DNA from: Candidatus Sediminicultor tertius
Lineage (GTDB): Bacteria > Atribacterota > Phoenicimicrobiia > Phoenicimicrobiales > Phoenicimicrobiaceae
Direction: 5' to 3'
Assembly (NCBI GenBank): GCA_003527405.1
Contig: DPXH01000058.1
Location: forward strand, 1 to 22,359
DNA: 22,359 bases
Part shown: positions 15,780 through 22,359 of the stretch, piece by piece
How positions within the stretch are numbered: position 1 is the first letter of the stretch
How the letters are laid out: the number at the start of each line of letters is the position of its first letter
Position numbers and translations under genes: made by a program
Notes under the pieces: model-generated
What the model saw: only the letters and a program-made list of their open reading frames with translations
What the model was told of the DNA's origin: nothing
Databases searched by the model: none

Positions 15780-17412
15780 ACTCTTAGTTATCGGTGCAGG
15801 TCCAGCCGGTTTAGGGGCGGCTATAGAGGCCAGTCGTTACGGGGTTAAAGTTTTGTTGGTAGATGATAAAGATAAACCGGGTGGTCAGCTCTTTAAACAG
15901 ATTCATAAGTTTTTTGGTTCAAAAGAACATTTGGCGGGTACCAGAGGTTTTGATATTGGTTTACATTTACTTAAGGAGGCAGATTCTCAGGGTGTAGAAA
16001 TTTCTCTTCAGACAAAAGTCTTAGGAACCATGGATAAGGACGTTATCTCACTATTAGTGAAAGAAAGAGAAATGAAATTATTAAAGGCTAAAAGAATAGT
16101 TTTGGCAACCGGGGGGATCGAGAAAGCTCTTTCGTTTCCGGGCTGGAACTTGCCGGGGGTTATGAGCGCCGGAGCTGCTCAAACTTTGATTAATATTGAA
16201 CGAGTGCTGCCGGGAGAAAGAATTCTTATGGTAGGTTCTGGCAATGTTGGTTTAATTATAAGTTATCAATTACTACAAGCCGGAGCAGATGTGGTGGGTA
16301 TTGTTGAAGCAGGGTCATCCATAACCGGATATTTGGTTCATGCCGGAAAGGTAATGAGGGCAGGGGTTCCTATCTATACCAGTCATACTATTAAAGAGGC
16401 AAGAGGAGGGAAAAGTGTAGAAGAGGTAGTCATTACTGCCCTGGATAGAAGATGGAATCCCATAAAAGGAATAGAAAAAACTTTTTCTGCAGATACGGTA
16501 TGTATTTCGGTAGGATTAAACCCTAATGGGCAATTAGCGAGTTTGGCAGGATGCGAATTCAAGTTTTTTCCGGAATTAGGCGGTTTTTTACCTTTACACG
16601 ATGATAATATGGAGTCTACCAAAAAGGGAATTTATATTGCCGGCGATTTATCCGGGATTGAGGAAGCCAATAGCGCGCTTGACGAGGGGCGTCTCGCGGG
16701 TATTAGTGTAGCAGCATCCTTAGGATATATAGATAGTAATAGATTTGCAAAATTAAAAGAAGATTATTGGGATAGACTTAACAAATTAAGAGGAGGACCT
16801 TTTGGGCATAAACGTTCTATTGCAAAAAAAAAGATTTTACTATCATCACAACAAAAAGAAATGAGATATCAAGAAATAGATTGTATAGAATTAGAGGAAA
16901 ATACTAAATTAAAAAATTATAAAAGCATTCCTTCTTTGAAAGAATTTCAAGAATTTCCGGGTTATCCCTCCTTAAGTAGAATTAAAAAGGGAGCAGTGGC
17001 CTGCATTGAATGTATTCAGGAAATCCCTTGCGATCCTTGTGTTGCTGCCTGTCCATTTAAAGCAATAAATATAAATCCATATATTACTGATTTACCATAT
17101 TTAGATGAAAACAAATGTAAAGGCTGCGGGGTATGTATCGCTTCTTGCCCCGGGCAGGCAATTTTTGTGCTTAATTATAATTACTCTTCTGAAAAAGCTG
17201 CCATCTCTTTTCCTTATGAATATTTACCTTATCCAAAAATTGGGGGAAAAGCTGTGGGGGTTAACAGAAAAGGAGAACCTGTTGCTGAAGTGAAAATAGT
17301 TAAAGTTGATAAAAGGGCTAATTTTGATAAAACTGCGGTAATTACCATAGCTTGTGATAAAAAATATATCAACCAGATTCGCTCTATAGAAAGGATAAAA
17401 GACGATGCCTAA
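15757..17412 (+). CDS. FAD/NAD oxidoreductase with C-terminal 2[4Fe-4S] ferredoxin domain (HcnB-like fusion)
   Basis: I choose ATG 15757 (551 residues) over an upstream in-frame TTG at 15727 because GGAG (15747-15750) lies 6 bases before it. The N-terminal Rossmann motif GAGPAG (13-18) binds FAD; a second nucleotide motif GSGNVG (160-165) and AGDLSGIEEANSALDEGRLAG complete a HcnB/ferredoxin-reductase-type core to about residue 400. The C-terminal part carries Cys 416, 419, 425, 428 and 432, then the canonical C454-x2-C457-x2-C460-x3-C464, a double [4Fe-4S] ferredoxin module. In simple HcnABC systems this subunit lacks ferredoxin clusters, so here the electron wire is fused on. It works with the [2Fe-2S] protein at 15450 and the BFD-like protein at 17405, overlapping the latter by 8 bases. 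Confidence 0.88.
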   Translation: MERMREVELLVIGAGPAGLGAAIEASRYGVKVLLVDDKDKPGGQLFKQIHKFFGSKEHLAGTRGFDIGLHLLKEADSQGVEISLQTKVLGTMDKDVISLLVKEREMKLLKAKRIVLATGGIEKALSFPGWNLPGVMSAGAAQTLINIERVLPGERILMVGSGNVGLIISYQLLQAGADVVGIVEAGSSITGYLVHAGKVMRAGVPIYTSHTIKEARGGKSVEEVVITALDRRWNPIKGIEKTFSADTVCISVGLNPNGQLASLAGCEFKFFPELGGFLPLHDDNMESTKKGIYIAGDLSGIEEANSALDEGRLAGISVAASLGYIDSNRFAKLKEDYWDRLNKLRGGPFGHKRSIAKKKILLSSQQKEMRYQEIDCIELEENTKLKNYKSIPSLKEFQEFPGYPSLSRIKKGAVACIECIQEIPCDPCVAACPFKAININPYITDLPYLDENKCKGCGVCIASCPGQAIFVLNYNYSSEKAAISFPYEYLPYPKIGGKAVGVNRKGEPVAEVKIVKVDKRANFDKTAVITIACDKKYINQIRSIERIKDDA

Positions 17413-17701
17413 AGATAATGAAAAAAACTCTATTAAAAAGATTATTTGCAGATGTGAAGAAATTACCGAAGAAGAAATACGAGAGGCAATTAGAGAGGGA
17501 TATACAACCATCAAATCTATCAAGAGAAGAACCAGAGCAGGGATGGGGCTCTGTCAGGGGAGAACCTGTAGTACATTGATCCGCGATATTATTGCTGAGA
17601 TGACCGGAGACAAAAAAGAAGATATTTTGCCCGACTCAGTTCGGCCTCCTCTATACCCGGTTGAGCTTAGCGTGTTAGGGAAGAAAGTAAATAAAGAGTA
17701 A
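17405..17701 (+). CDS. BFD-like [2Fe-2S]-binding protein, dehydrogenase subunit
   Basis: A 98-residue protein of the bacterioferritin-associated-ferredoxin (Fer2_BFD) type. The cluster ligands are CRCEE near residues 16-18 and GLCQGRTC near residues 49-56, with a short helical segment (ITEEEIREAIREGYTTIKSI) between. In many HcnB-type enzymes this domain is the C-terminus of the large subunit; here it is a separate gene starting 8 bases inside its predecessor, so a split of the usual fusion. The short tail ends RPPLYPVELSVLG, also typical of the HcnB C-terminus. A 279-base gap follows. Confidence 0.85.
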   Translation: MPKDNEKNSIKKIICRCEEITEEEIREAIREGYTTIKSIKRRTRAGMGLCQGRTCSTLIRDIIAEMTGDKKEDILPDSVRPPLYPVELSVLGKKVNKE

Positions 17702-17767
17702 GAATAATTGATATTATAAATATAAAACAATATGATTACAACCCAAAAAGTAAATAAAATATAATAT

Positions 17768-17842
17768 AGGGGTACGATGCATCGTGCCCACAGAAAAAAT
17801 AGGTAATAATATAGCGAAGGTACAATTCATTGTGCCCCTACA
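17768..17842. repeat. Pair of REP-like palindromic units in the 17702-17980 gap
   Basis: Unit 1 (17769-17789) is GGGGTACGATGCATCGTGCCC, whose bases fold into a near-perfect hairpin (GGGGTACGAT against ATCGTGCCC). Unit 2 (17819-17836), GGTACAATTCATTGTGCC, folds the same way with a diverged centre. The flanks TAGGGG and CCCCTA face each other, so the pair itself is an inverted arrangement. It resembles dispersed intergenic palindromes or small MITE-type elements. No promoter for the next operon is clear in the rest of this gap. Confidence 0.6.
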
Positions 17843-17980
17843 ATTCAATCATAACCAACAAATCTAAAATTATTTACGATACACTGTGTATATATTTTGC
17901 TTTTAAATATTTTTTAGCTTTTTGGGGAGTAACCACAATATATTAAATAAATACAAATTTGAAAGAAATGAGGAGGAAAA

Positions 17981-18967
17981 ATGAATCTATCCAAGAGAGT
18001 TTTAAAAGAACTTTATTATAATATGGTCTTAATTCGCGATTTTGAAGACATGGTTGATAAGTATGCCAAAAAAGGTTATATCCCCGGTTTTATTCATCTA
18101 AGCACCGGCCAAGAAGCTTGCCAGGCCGGAGTGATGCTTACTTTAAAAGAGACTGATTATAAATTTCCCGATCATCGAAGTCATGGTGTTTGTCTCTTAT
18201 CAGGTACTCCTAAAGAGAGAGTGCTAGCAGAGATATTTGCCAAGAAGACCGGAATTTCCGGTGGGAGAGGGGGAAGTATGCATATTTTAGATATCAAATG
18301 CCGTAATATGGGTTTTAATGCCATCCAGGGGGCTAATATGGTCACCTGTTTAGGTACGGCCTTTGCTTCCCAATATAATAATACTCAAGATGTAACTGCT
18401 GTATTTTGCGGTGATGGTACTATCGGCCGGGGTGAAGTTCATGAGGGTATGAATATTGCTGCTAAATGGAAACTCCCGATCATTTATGTTTTGGTAAATA
18501 ATGAATATGCTATATCTACCCGTGTGGAGAGTGTCCATTCTTACCCTAAGAATTTGTCTGACAGAGCATGGGGATACTGTATTCCCAATGAAGTAATTGA
18601 CGGGAATGATGTAATTGCAGTCTATAAAGCATCCGCTAAAGCGGTTAAAAGGGCACGGGACGGAGAGGGGCCTACCGTTTTAGAACTGCTAACCTACCGT
18701 TGGCAGGGAATGTTTTCGGGAGATCCGGCGGCTTATCGTCCTAAAGATGAAGTAAAGATCTGGAAGGAAAAAAGATGTCCGATTAAACGCCTAAGAGAAA
18801 AAATGATTTCCGATAAGATTTTTAGTGCAGAAGAGGTAGATGAGTTAAATAAGCAAAGCTTGGAAGAAATTGAAGGTATGCTTAAATATGCCATAGAGAG
18901 TCCGGAACCTGAGCCCCAAGATGCTTTAAAATATATTTATGCAGGGAAAGAGGTGGAAGGAAGATGA
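17981..18967 (+). CDS. TPP-dependent 2-oxoacid/acetoin dehydrogenase E1, alpha subunit (AcoA/PdhA-like)
   Basis: A 328-residue E1 alpha subunit. The thiamine-diphosphate motif is complete: G144-D145-G146 (GDGTIGRGEVHEGMN) through N173-N174 (VLVNNEYAIST). HRSHGVCLLSG and GGRGGSMHILD are the usual active-site and cofactor loops; the E. coli-type single-chain E1 is excluded by the size. The length fits acetoin or pyruvate dehydrogenase alpha subunits. A strong AGGAGG lies 5-8 bases before the ATG. It overlaps the beta gene by four bases (ATGA), and forms an alpha2beta2 E1. Substrate (pyruvate, acetoin or another 2-oxo acid) cannot be decided. No E2 or E3 gene is in view. Confidence 0.9.
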   Translation: MNLSKRVLKELYYNMVLIRDFEDMVDKYAKKGYIPGFIHLSTGQEACQAGVMLTLKETDYKFPDHRSHGVCLLSGTPKERVLAEIFAKKTGISGGRGGSMHILDIKCRNMGFNAIQGANMVTCLGTAFASQYNNTQDVTAVFCGDGTIGRGEVHEGMNIAAKWKLPIIYVLVNNEYAISTRVESVHSYPKNLSDRAWGYCIPNEVIDGNDVIAVYKASAKAVKRARDGEGPTVLELLTYRWQGMFSGDPAAYRPKDEVKIWKEKRCPIKRLREKMISDKIFSAEEVDELNKQSLEEIEGMLKYAIESPEPEPQDALKYIYAGKEVEGR

Positions 18968-19941
18968 GAAAATTATCTTTCGGTAGAGCTATTAATGAAG
19001 CCTTAGACCAGGAAATGGGAAGAGATGACAAGGTATTTGTAATCGGAGAAGACGTAGCACAAATGGGCGGAGATTTTGGCGTCACTCAAGGATTATGGAA
19101 AAAATACGGGGAGAAAAGAGTAAAGAATACTCCTTTGTCGGAGGCAGCTATCCTGGGCATTGCTAATGGTGCGGCTATGGCAGGTCTTCGACCGGTTGCT
19201 GAGATTATGTTTGCTGATTTTATTACCGAATGCTATGACCAGTTGGTAAATAATTCGGCGAAAGTTCATTTTATGTTTAACGGAACGGTAACCTGTCCTT
19301 TGGTAGTTAGAACTGTCAATGGAGCGGGATTTCATGCCGCCTATCATCACTCCCAAACACCCGAAGCCTGGTTCTTGAATGTTCCCGGACTTTATATGGT
19401 CGCTCCTTCTACTCCTTATGAAGCTAAAGGTCTTCTAATAGCTTCCATCCGTAATGATAATCCGGTTATTTTTTTGGAACATAAATTACTTTATGATATG
19501 GAAGGAGAGGTCTCCGAAGAGCCTTATACTGTTGAGATAGGTAAAGCCAAAGTTAAAAAAGAAGGAAAAGACGCTACTATAATTACTTCTCAACGGATGG
19601 TGTACTTAGCCTTAGAAGTTGCTGAAGAGCTATCCAAAGAAGGCATTCAGTTAGAAGTTATCGATCTAAGGACTCTATTTCCTTTTGATAAGGATACTAT
19701 CTTTGACTCAATAGCTAAAACCGGGAGAGTAATCTTGATAAATGAAGCTCCTAAAACCGGTAATTATGTTAATGAAATTTCCCAGACCATAAACGAAGAG
19801 ATGTTTGAATTTTTAAAAGCCCCTATTAAAAGAATTACAGGATTGGATACGCCCACTGCTTTTGCTCCAAAGTTAGAAAATTATTATTTACCAGGCAAGA
19901 AGGATATTATTGAAGAAGTTAAAGAAATCGTAGAATATTAG
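18964..19941 (+). CDS. TPP-dependent dehydrogenase E1, beta subunit (AcoB/PdhB-like)
   Basis: A 325-residue transketolase-like beta subunit. Family motifs are GEDVAQMGGDFGVTQGL near residues 22-38, NTPLSEAAILGIANGAAMAG, the E/D-rich FADFITECYDQLVNN and FHAAYHHSQTPEAW with the His residues of the active site, and the C-terminal domain IDLRTLFPFDKDTI. It begins in the stop codon region of the alpha gene with GGAAGGAAG as ribosome site, so subunit supply is coupled. The length is normal. A 38-base gap leads to the FAD oxidoreductase gene, so the E1 pair sits inside the amino-acid dehydrogenase cluster. Confidence 0.92.
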   Translation: MRKLSFGRAINEALDQEMGRDDKVFVIGEDVAQMGGDFGVTQGLWKKYGEKRVKNTPLSEAAILGIANGAAMAGLRPVAEIMFADFITECYDQLVNNSAKVHFMFNGTVTCPLVVRTVNGAGFHAAYHHSQTPEAWFLNVPGLYMVAPSTPYEAKGLLIASIRNDNPVIFLEHKLLYDMEGEVSEEPYTVEIGKAKVKKEGKDATIITSQRMVYLALEVAEELSKEGIQLEVIDLRTLFPFDKDTIFDSIAKTGRVILINEAPKTGNYVNEISQTINEEMFEFLKAPIKRITGLDTPTAFAPKLENYYLPGKKDIIEEVKEIVEY

Positions 19942-19979
19942 CTTATAATTTAAAATCACTTCGGAGGAAAGATAGGCAT

Positions 19980-21161
19980 ATGAAAAATAAAAAATCATAC
20001 GAGGTAACGATTATCGGAGGCGGAGTATGCGGTTGTGCTATTGCCTATCATTTGGCTAAAGAAGGAGTTAAGGTAGCTCTTGTAGAGAAAGGCGATATCT
20101 GTTCAGCAGCTTCCGGAGCGAATCTGGGATTCTCTGTATTATCCTATCGTCAAAATCCAATAACTTTAAAGATGGCTCAGGACCAATTATTAGTACTAAG
20201 AGAGTTATCTCAAGAATTAGAAATCGATATTGAGTATGCAGAGAGCGGAGGATTAATTCCTATTACCAATCAAGAAGAACTACAAGTGCTTAGTTCTATG
20301 GTTGACAGATGTCACGAATGGGGTTTTAAAGAAATTAAAATTGTTAATCCCCAGCGGGCAAACCAACAGGAGCCGGCTCTCGACCGGGAAAAAATAATAG
20401 CCGCGGTTTATTGTCCATTAGAAGGAATATTAAATCCTATTAATTTAACCATAGGATTTGCTAATGCTGCCAAAAGAAACGGAGCTGATATATATGCAAA
20501 TTCTTCAGTTATCGGATTTGAAATTACTAATAAAAGAATAAAAGAGATAATACTTCCTGCAGAAAAAATAAAAACCAATTTGGTTATCAGTGCAGCAGGA
20601 GCATGGACAAGAGAACTAATTAATATGGTAGGAGTTGATTTACCTATTTATTACGAACGGGGAGAGGCAATGATCAGCAGTCCGGTTTCTCGAATCATCA
20701 AAGGCGCGGTAACAGATGGAATCCTTTTTACCGAAGCCTCCTCTATTAAAAGTATGATAGTGGGAGCATGCTTGGCTCAGTCTGCTTCAGGGGGAATTAT
20801 TTTAGCTCAATCCACCACAGAGGGGGAAGATTATAATATCCAAAATAGTCCTTTCGGGCTGAGTCTGGTAGCCAGAAGAGTTTTATCTTTCTTCCCGGCT
20901 TTAAAAAATTTAAACATAATTAGAATGTGGTCAGGTTTGGTTTCTTTCAGTGAGGATAAGCAGCCCGTTTTTGGTTTTTTAGATAATCCCACGAATATGT
21001 TTGTAGTGACCGGATTTCATAGCACCATAGGTATTGCTTCGGCTATTGGAAACATGGTGAAGGAAGTTTATTTTCGAGAAGGTTCTTCCTATGATGTTTC
21101 TGCTTATTCTCCTTTAAGATTTATTAAAAAATCATCTGCTCTTGTGAAAGGAGATAACTAA
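19980..21161 (+). CDS. FAD-dependent amine/amino-acid oxidoreductase (DadA/HcnC/sarcosine-oxidase-beta-like)
   Basis: A 393-residue member of the DAO family. The FAD motif is IIGGGVCGCAIAYHLAKEG near residues 11-29, followed by the acidic residue of LVEKG and SAASGANLGFS. The C-terminal FAD segment is MWSGLVSFSEDKQPVFG and VTGFHSTIGIASAIGNMV. It oxidises the C-N bond of an amino acid or secondary amine (glycine, proline, sarcosine and D-amino acids are all possible) and would pass electrons to the iron-sulfur subunits at 15450-17701, as HcnC does with HcnA and HcnB. GGAGG (19963-19967) lies 12 bases before the ATG. Its stop codon is directly followed by the Mch-like gene. Confidence 0.85.
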   Translation: MKNKKSYEVTIIGGGVCGCAIAYHLAKEGVKVALVEKGDICSAASGANLGFSVLSYRQNPITLKMAQDQLLVLRELSQELEIDIEYAESGGLIPITNQEELQVLSSMVDRCHEWGFKEIKIVNPQRANQQEPALDREKIIAAVYCPLEGILNPINLTIGFANAAKRNGADIYANSSVIGFEITNKRIKEIILPAEKIKTNLVISAAGAWTRELINMVGVDLPIYYERGEAMISSPVSRIIKGAVTDGILFTEASSIKSMIVGACLAQSASGGIILAQSTTEGEDYNIQNSPFGLSLVARRVLSFFPALKNLNIIRMWSGLVSFSEDKQPVFGFLDNPTNMFVVTGFHSTIGIASAIGNMVKEVYFREGSSYDVSAYSPLRFIKKSSALVKGDN

Positions 21162-22121
21162 ATGCTCAGCGTAAACAAAGAAACTATGAAGATAGTAAAG
21201 AAAATCATTGAGAATAAGGAAGCTTTAAATGCAGGGGTCATATCGCTCAAAAATGGTTCAACAATTATTGATATGGGGATAAACTATCCCGGTGGTTGGA
21301 AAGCAGCTCAGTATTTAGCTGAAATAACCATGGGTGGATTAGGAAGTTTAAATTACAGTATTTATCACTTGGGAGAATTAGAATTACCCCAGGTAAATAT
21401 TTATGCGGATAAACCGGTTATTGCTTGTTTGAGTTGTCAGCTTTCTGGCTGGGCACTTCCTGAGTTTAAGAATGACGCGGGAATAGTCCCTCTGATCTCC
21501 GGACCGGTTAGAGCCATTGTGAAGGAAGATAAGTTTGCTAAGTCGTTTTCTTATCAGGATAAAAGTGAAAAAGTGGTAGTGGTTCTCCAGGATAAAGTAT
21601 TACCGGGTGAGGGACTCACTGCTTATATTGCTAAGAAATGCAAAACTGAACCAGAAAATATTTTTATTTTAGTAGCCCCGACGGGTAGTTTAGTCGGTCT
21701 GGTTAATGTTATTGCCCGAACTTTAGAAACTTCAATGTGGCGTTTACACGAATTGGGTTTTGACGTAAATAATGTAATTTCTGCCTGGGGCAAAGCTCCT
21801 CTTCCGCCTATTTCTAAAGACGAATATACCGCGATGATAAGAGCAAATACCTATATTTACTATGGAGGCACTGCCGGTTTTGTAGTGAATTGCAAAGATA
21901 AAGATATCGAAAGAATTATAGAGGATATTACTTTGTCACCAAAAACTACCAAACAATACGGTATTCCTTTCAGTAAATTATTGGAAGAAGCCGGAGGAAA
22001 TATTTTTAACATGACCGAATTTTGTCATAATGTTACTAAAGTAAATTTCTATAATAGTTTTACGGGGAATACTTTTGTGTACGGGGAAAATGACCAGAGA
22101 ATGCTTTTAGAATGTTTATAA
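21162..22121 (+). CDS. mch: Methenyl-tetrahydromethanopterin cyclohydrolase homologue
   Basis: A 319-residue protein, the usual length of Mch, which hydrolyses the methenyl group of tetrahydromethanopterin to the formyl form in methanogens and some methylotrophs. Conserved segments are GINYPGGWKAAQYLAEITMGG, SCQLSGWAL, SGPVRAI, APTGSLVGLVNVIARTLETSM, RLHELGF, WGKAPLPPISKDEYTAMIRAN and YYGGTAGFVV, in the order found in the family. The start follows the previous stop with no gap, with AAAGGAG (21147-21153) 8 bases upstream. It is placed after an amino-acid oxidoreductase and before a glyoxylate-type aminotransferase, so it may act on a one-carbon unit from glycine-like or formimino substrates, perhaps on a tetrahydrofolate instead. 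No other tetrahydromethanopterin gene is visible here. Confidence 0.88.
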   Translation: MLSVNKETMKIVKKIIENKEALNAGVISLKNGSTIIDMGINYPGGWKAAQYLAEITMGGLGSLNYSIYHLGELELPQVNIYADKPVIACLSCQLSGWALPEFKNDAGIVPLISGPVRAIVKEDKFAKSFSYQDKSEKVVVVLQDKVLPGEGLTAYIAKKCKTEPENIFILVAPTGSLVGLVNVIARTLETSMWRLHELGFDVNNVISAWGKAPLPPISKDEYTAMIRANTYIYYGGTAGFVVNCKDKDIERIIEDITLSPKTTKQYGIPFSKLLEEAGGNIFNMTEFCHNVTKVNFYNSFTGNTFVYGENDQRMLLECL

Positions 22122-22136
22122 AGTTTTAAAAAATGC

Positions 22137-22169
22137 TTGACATTAATGCATATAGGTAAAAAATATTAT
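22137..22169 (+). promoter_or_regulatory. Possible promoter before aminotransferase gene
   Basis: TTGACA (22137-22142) is a perfect -35 box. The best -10, TATTAT (22164-22169), is 21 bases away, longer than usual; at 17 bases the sequence is AAAATA. It may be a weak or non-standard promoter in the 158-base gap before the aminotransferase. Confidence 0.3.
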
Positions 22170-22279
22170 ATATCTGCTTGTATGATGTATAAATTATTCC
22201 TTAGTGAAATTAAATTAAAAATTATGTAAAGAATATAAAAAATGGAGAAAAAAATATAATTGTTAAGGAGGATAAAAGT

Positions 22280-22359
22280 ATGTATAAAAAATTATTCATT
22301 CCCGGACCTACTCACGTTACCGAAGATGTCCTACAAAAGATGGCTACTCCTATGATTGG
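22280..22359 (+). CDS. Class V aminotransferase (alanine/serine-glyoxylate type), 3'-partial
   Basis: Only the first 26 codons are in the window: FIPGPTHVTEDVLQKMATPM, ending at an incomplete codon (GG). The PGPT(x)V motif followed by MATPMIG is the standard N-terminus of pyridoxal-phosphate class V aminotransferases such as alanine-glyoxylate, serine-glyoxylate and (S)-ureidoglycine-glyoxylate aminotransferases. AAGGAGGA (22265-22272) lies 7 bases before the ATG. A glyoxylate-linked activity would fit the amino-acid dehydrogenase next door. The Lys that binds the cofactor is beyond the window, so activity and substrate are unseen. Confidence 0.8.
   Translation, partial: MYKKLFIPGPTHVTEDVLQKMATPMI

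Noticed and set aside
1..22359. CRISPR array, tRNA or rRNA genes, transposase genes
   Set aside because: No regularly spaced direct repeats, no RNA-gene signatures and no transposase-like protein were found on reading both strands.

Overview
The window is AT-rich bacterial DNA. All recognisable genes lie on the + strand. The content suggests an anaerobic, organic-compound-degrading bacterium: iron-sulfur flavoproteins, ferredoxin-linked amino-acid dehydrogenase subunits, and ABC substrate-binding proteins with plain signal peptides and no lipobox cysteine, which fits a periplasm and a diderm envelope. An Atribacterota-like or similar lineage would fit, but the sequence alone does not prove it.

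Region 1 (1-835) is the 3' part of a dimethylargininase/amidinotransferase-fold hydrolase. Region 2 (about 1100-7380) is a BMP-family (nucleoside/purine-type) ABC transporter locus: a GntR/HutC regulator broken by a one-base frameshift, two permeases, a binding protein, a decayed iron-sulfur flavoprotein gene and a double-domain ATPase. Region 3 (about 7490-15400) is a second, intact BMP locus in a different order: GntR regulator, iron-sulfur flavoprotein, ATPase, binding protein, two permeases and a metal-dependent amidohydrolase/deaminase. The two regulator genes share an almost identical leader with a consensus sigma-70 promoter (TTGACA-17-TATAAT) and an inverted repeat filling the spacer, the probable operator.

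Region 4 (15450 to the end) is catabolic. It has a small [2Fe-2S] protein, an FAD/NAD oxidoreductase with a C-terminal double-[4Fe-4S] domain and a BFD-like [2Fe-2S] protein, which together look like subunits of an HcnABC/proline-dehydrogenase-type amino-acid dehydrogenase. Next come TPP-dependent E1 alpha and beta subunits with no E2 or E3 beside them, a DadA/HcnC-like FAD oxidoreductase, a homologue of methenyl-tetrahydromethanopterin cyclohydrolase (Mch), and the start of a class V (alanine/serine-glyoxylate type) aminotransferase cut by the window edge.

A working model, which is inference only, is that the BMP transporters import a nucleobase-like or related nitrogenous compound under GntR control, the hydrolases remove amino or amidino groups, and the downstream enzymes process glycine/glyoxylate-type and one-carbon products. 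The clearest evolutionary signal is duplication followed by decay: duplicated regulator, leader and transporter, a frameshifted regulator, a flavoprotein pseudogene, and a stray copy of the first ten codons of the [2Fe-2S] gene in front of the first permease.
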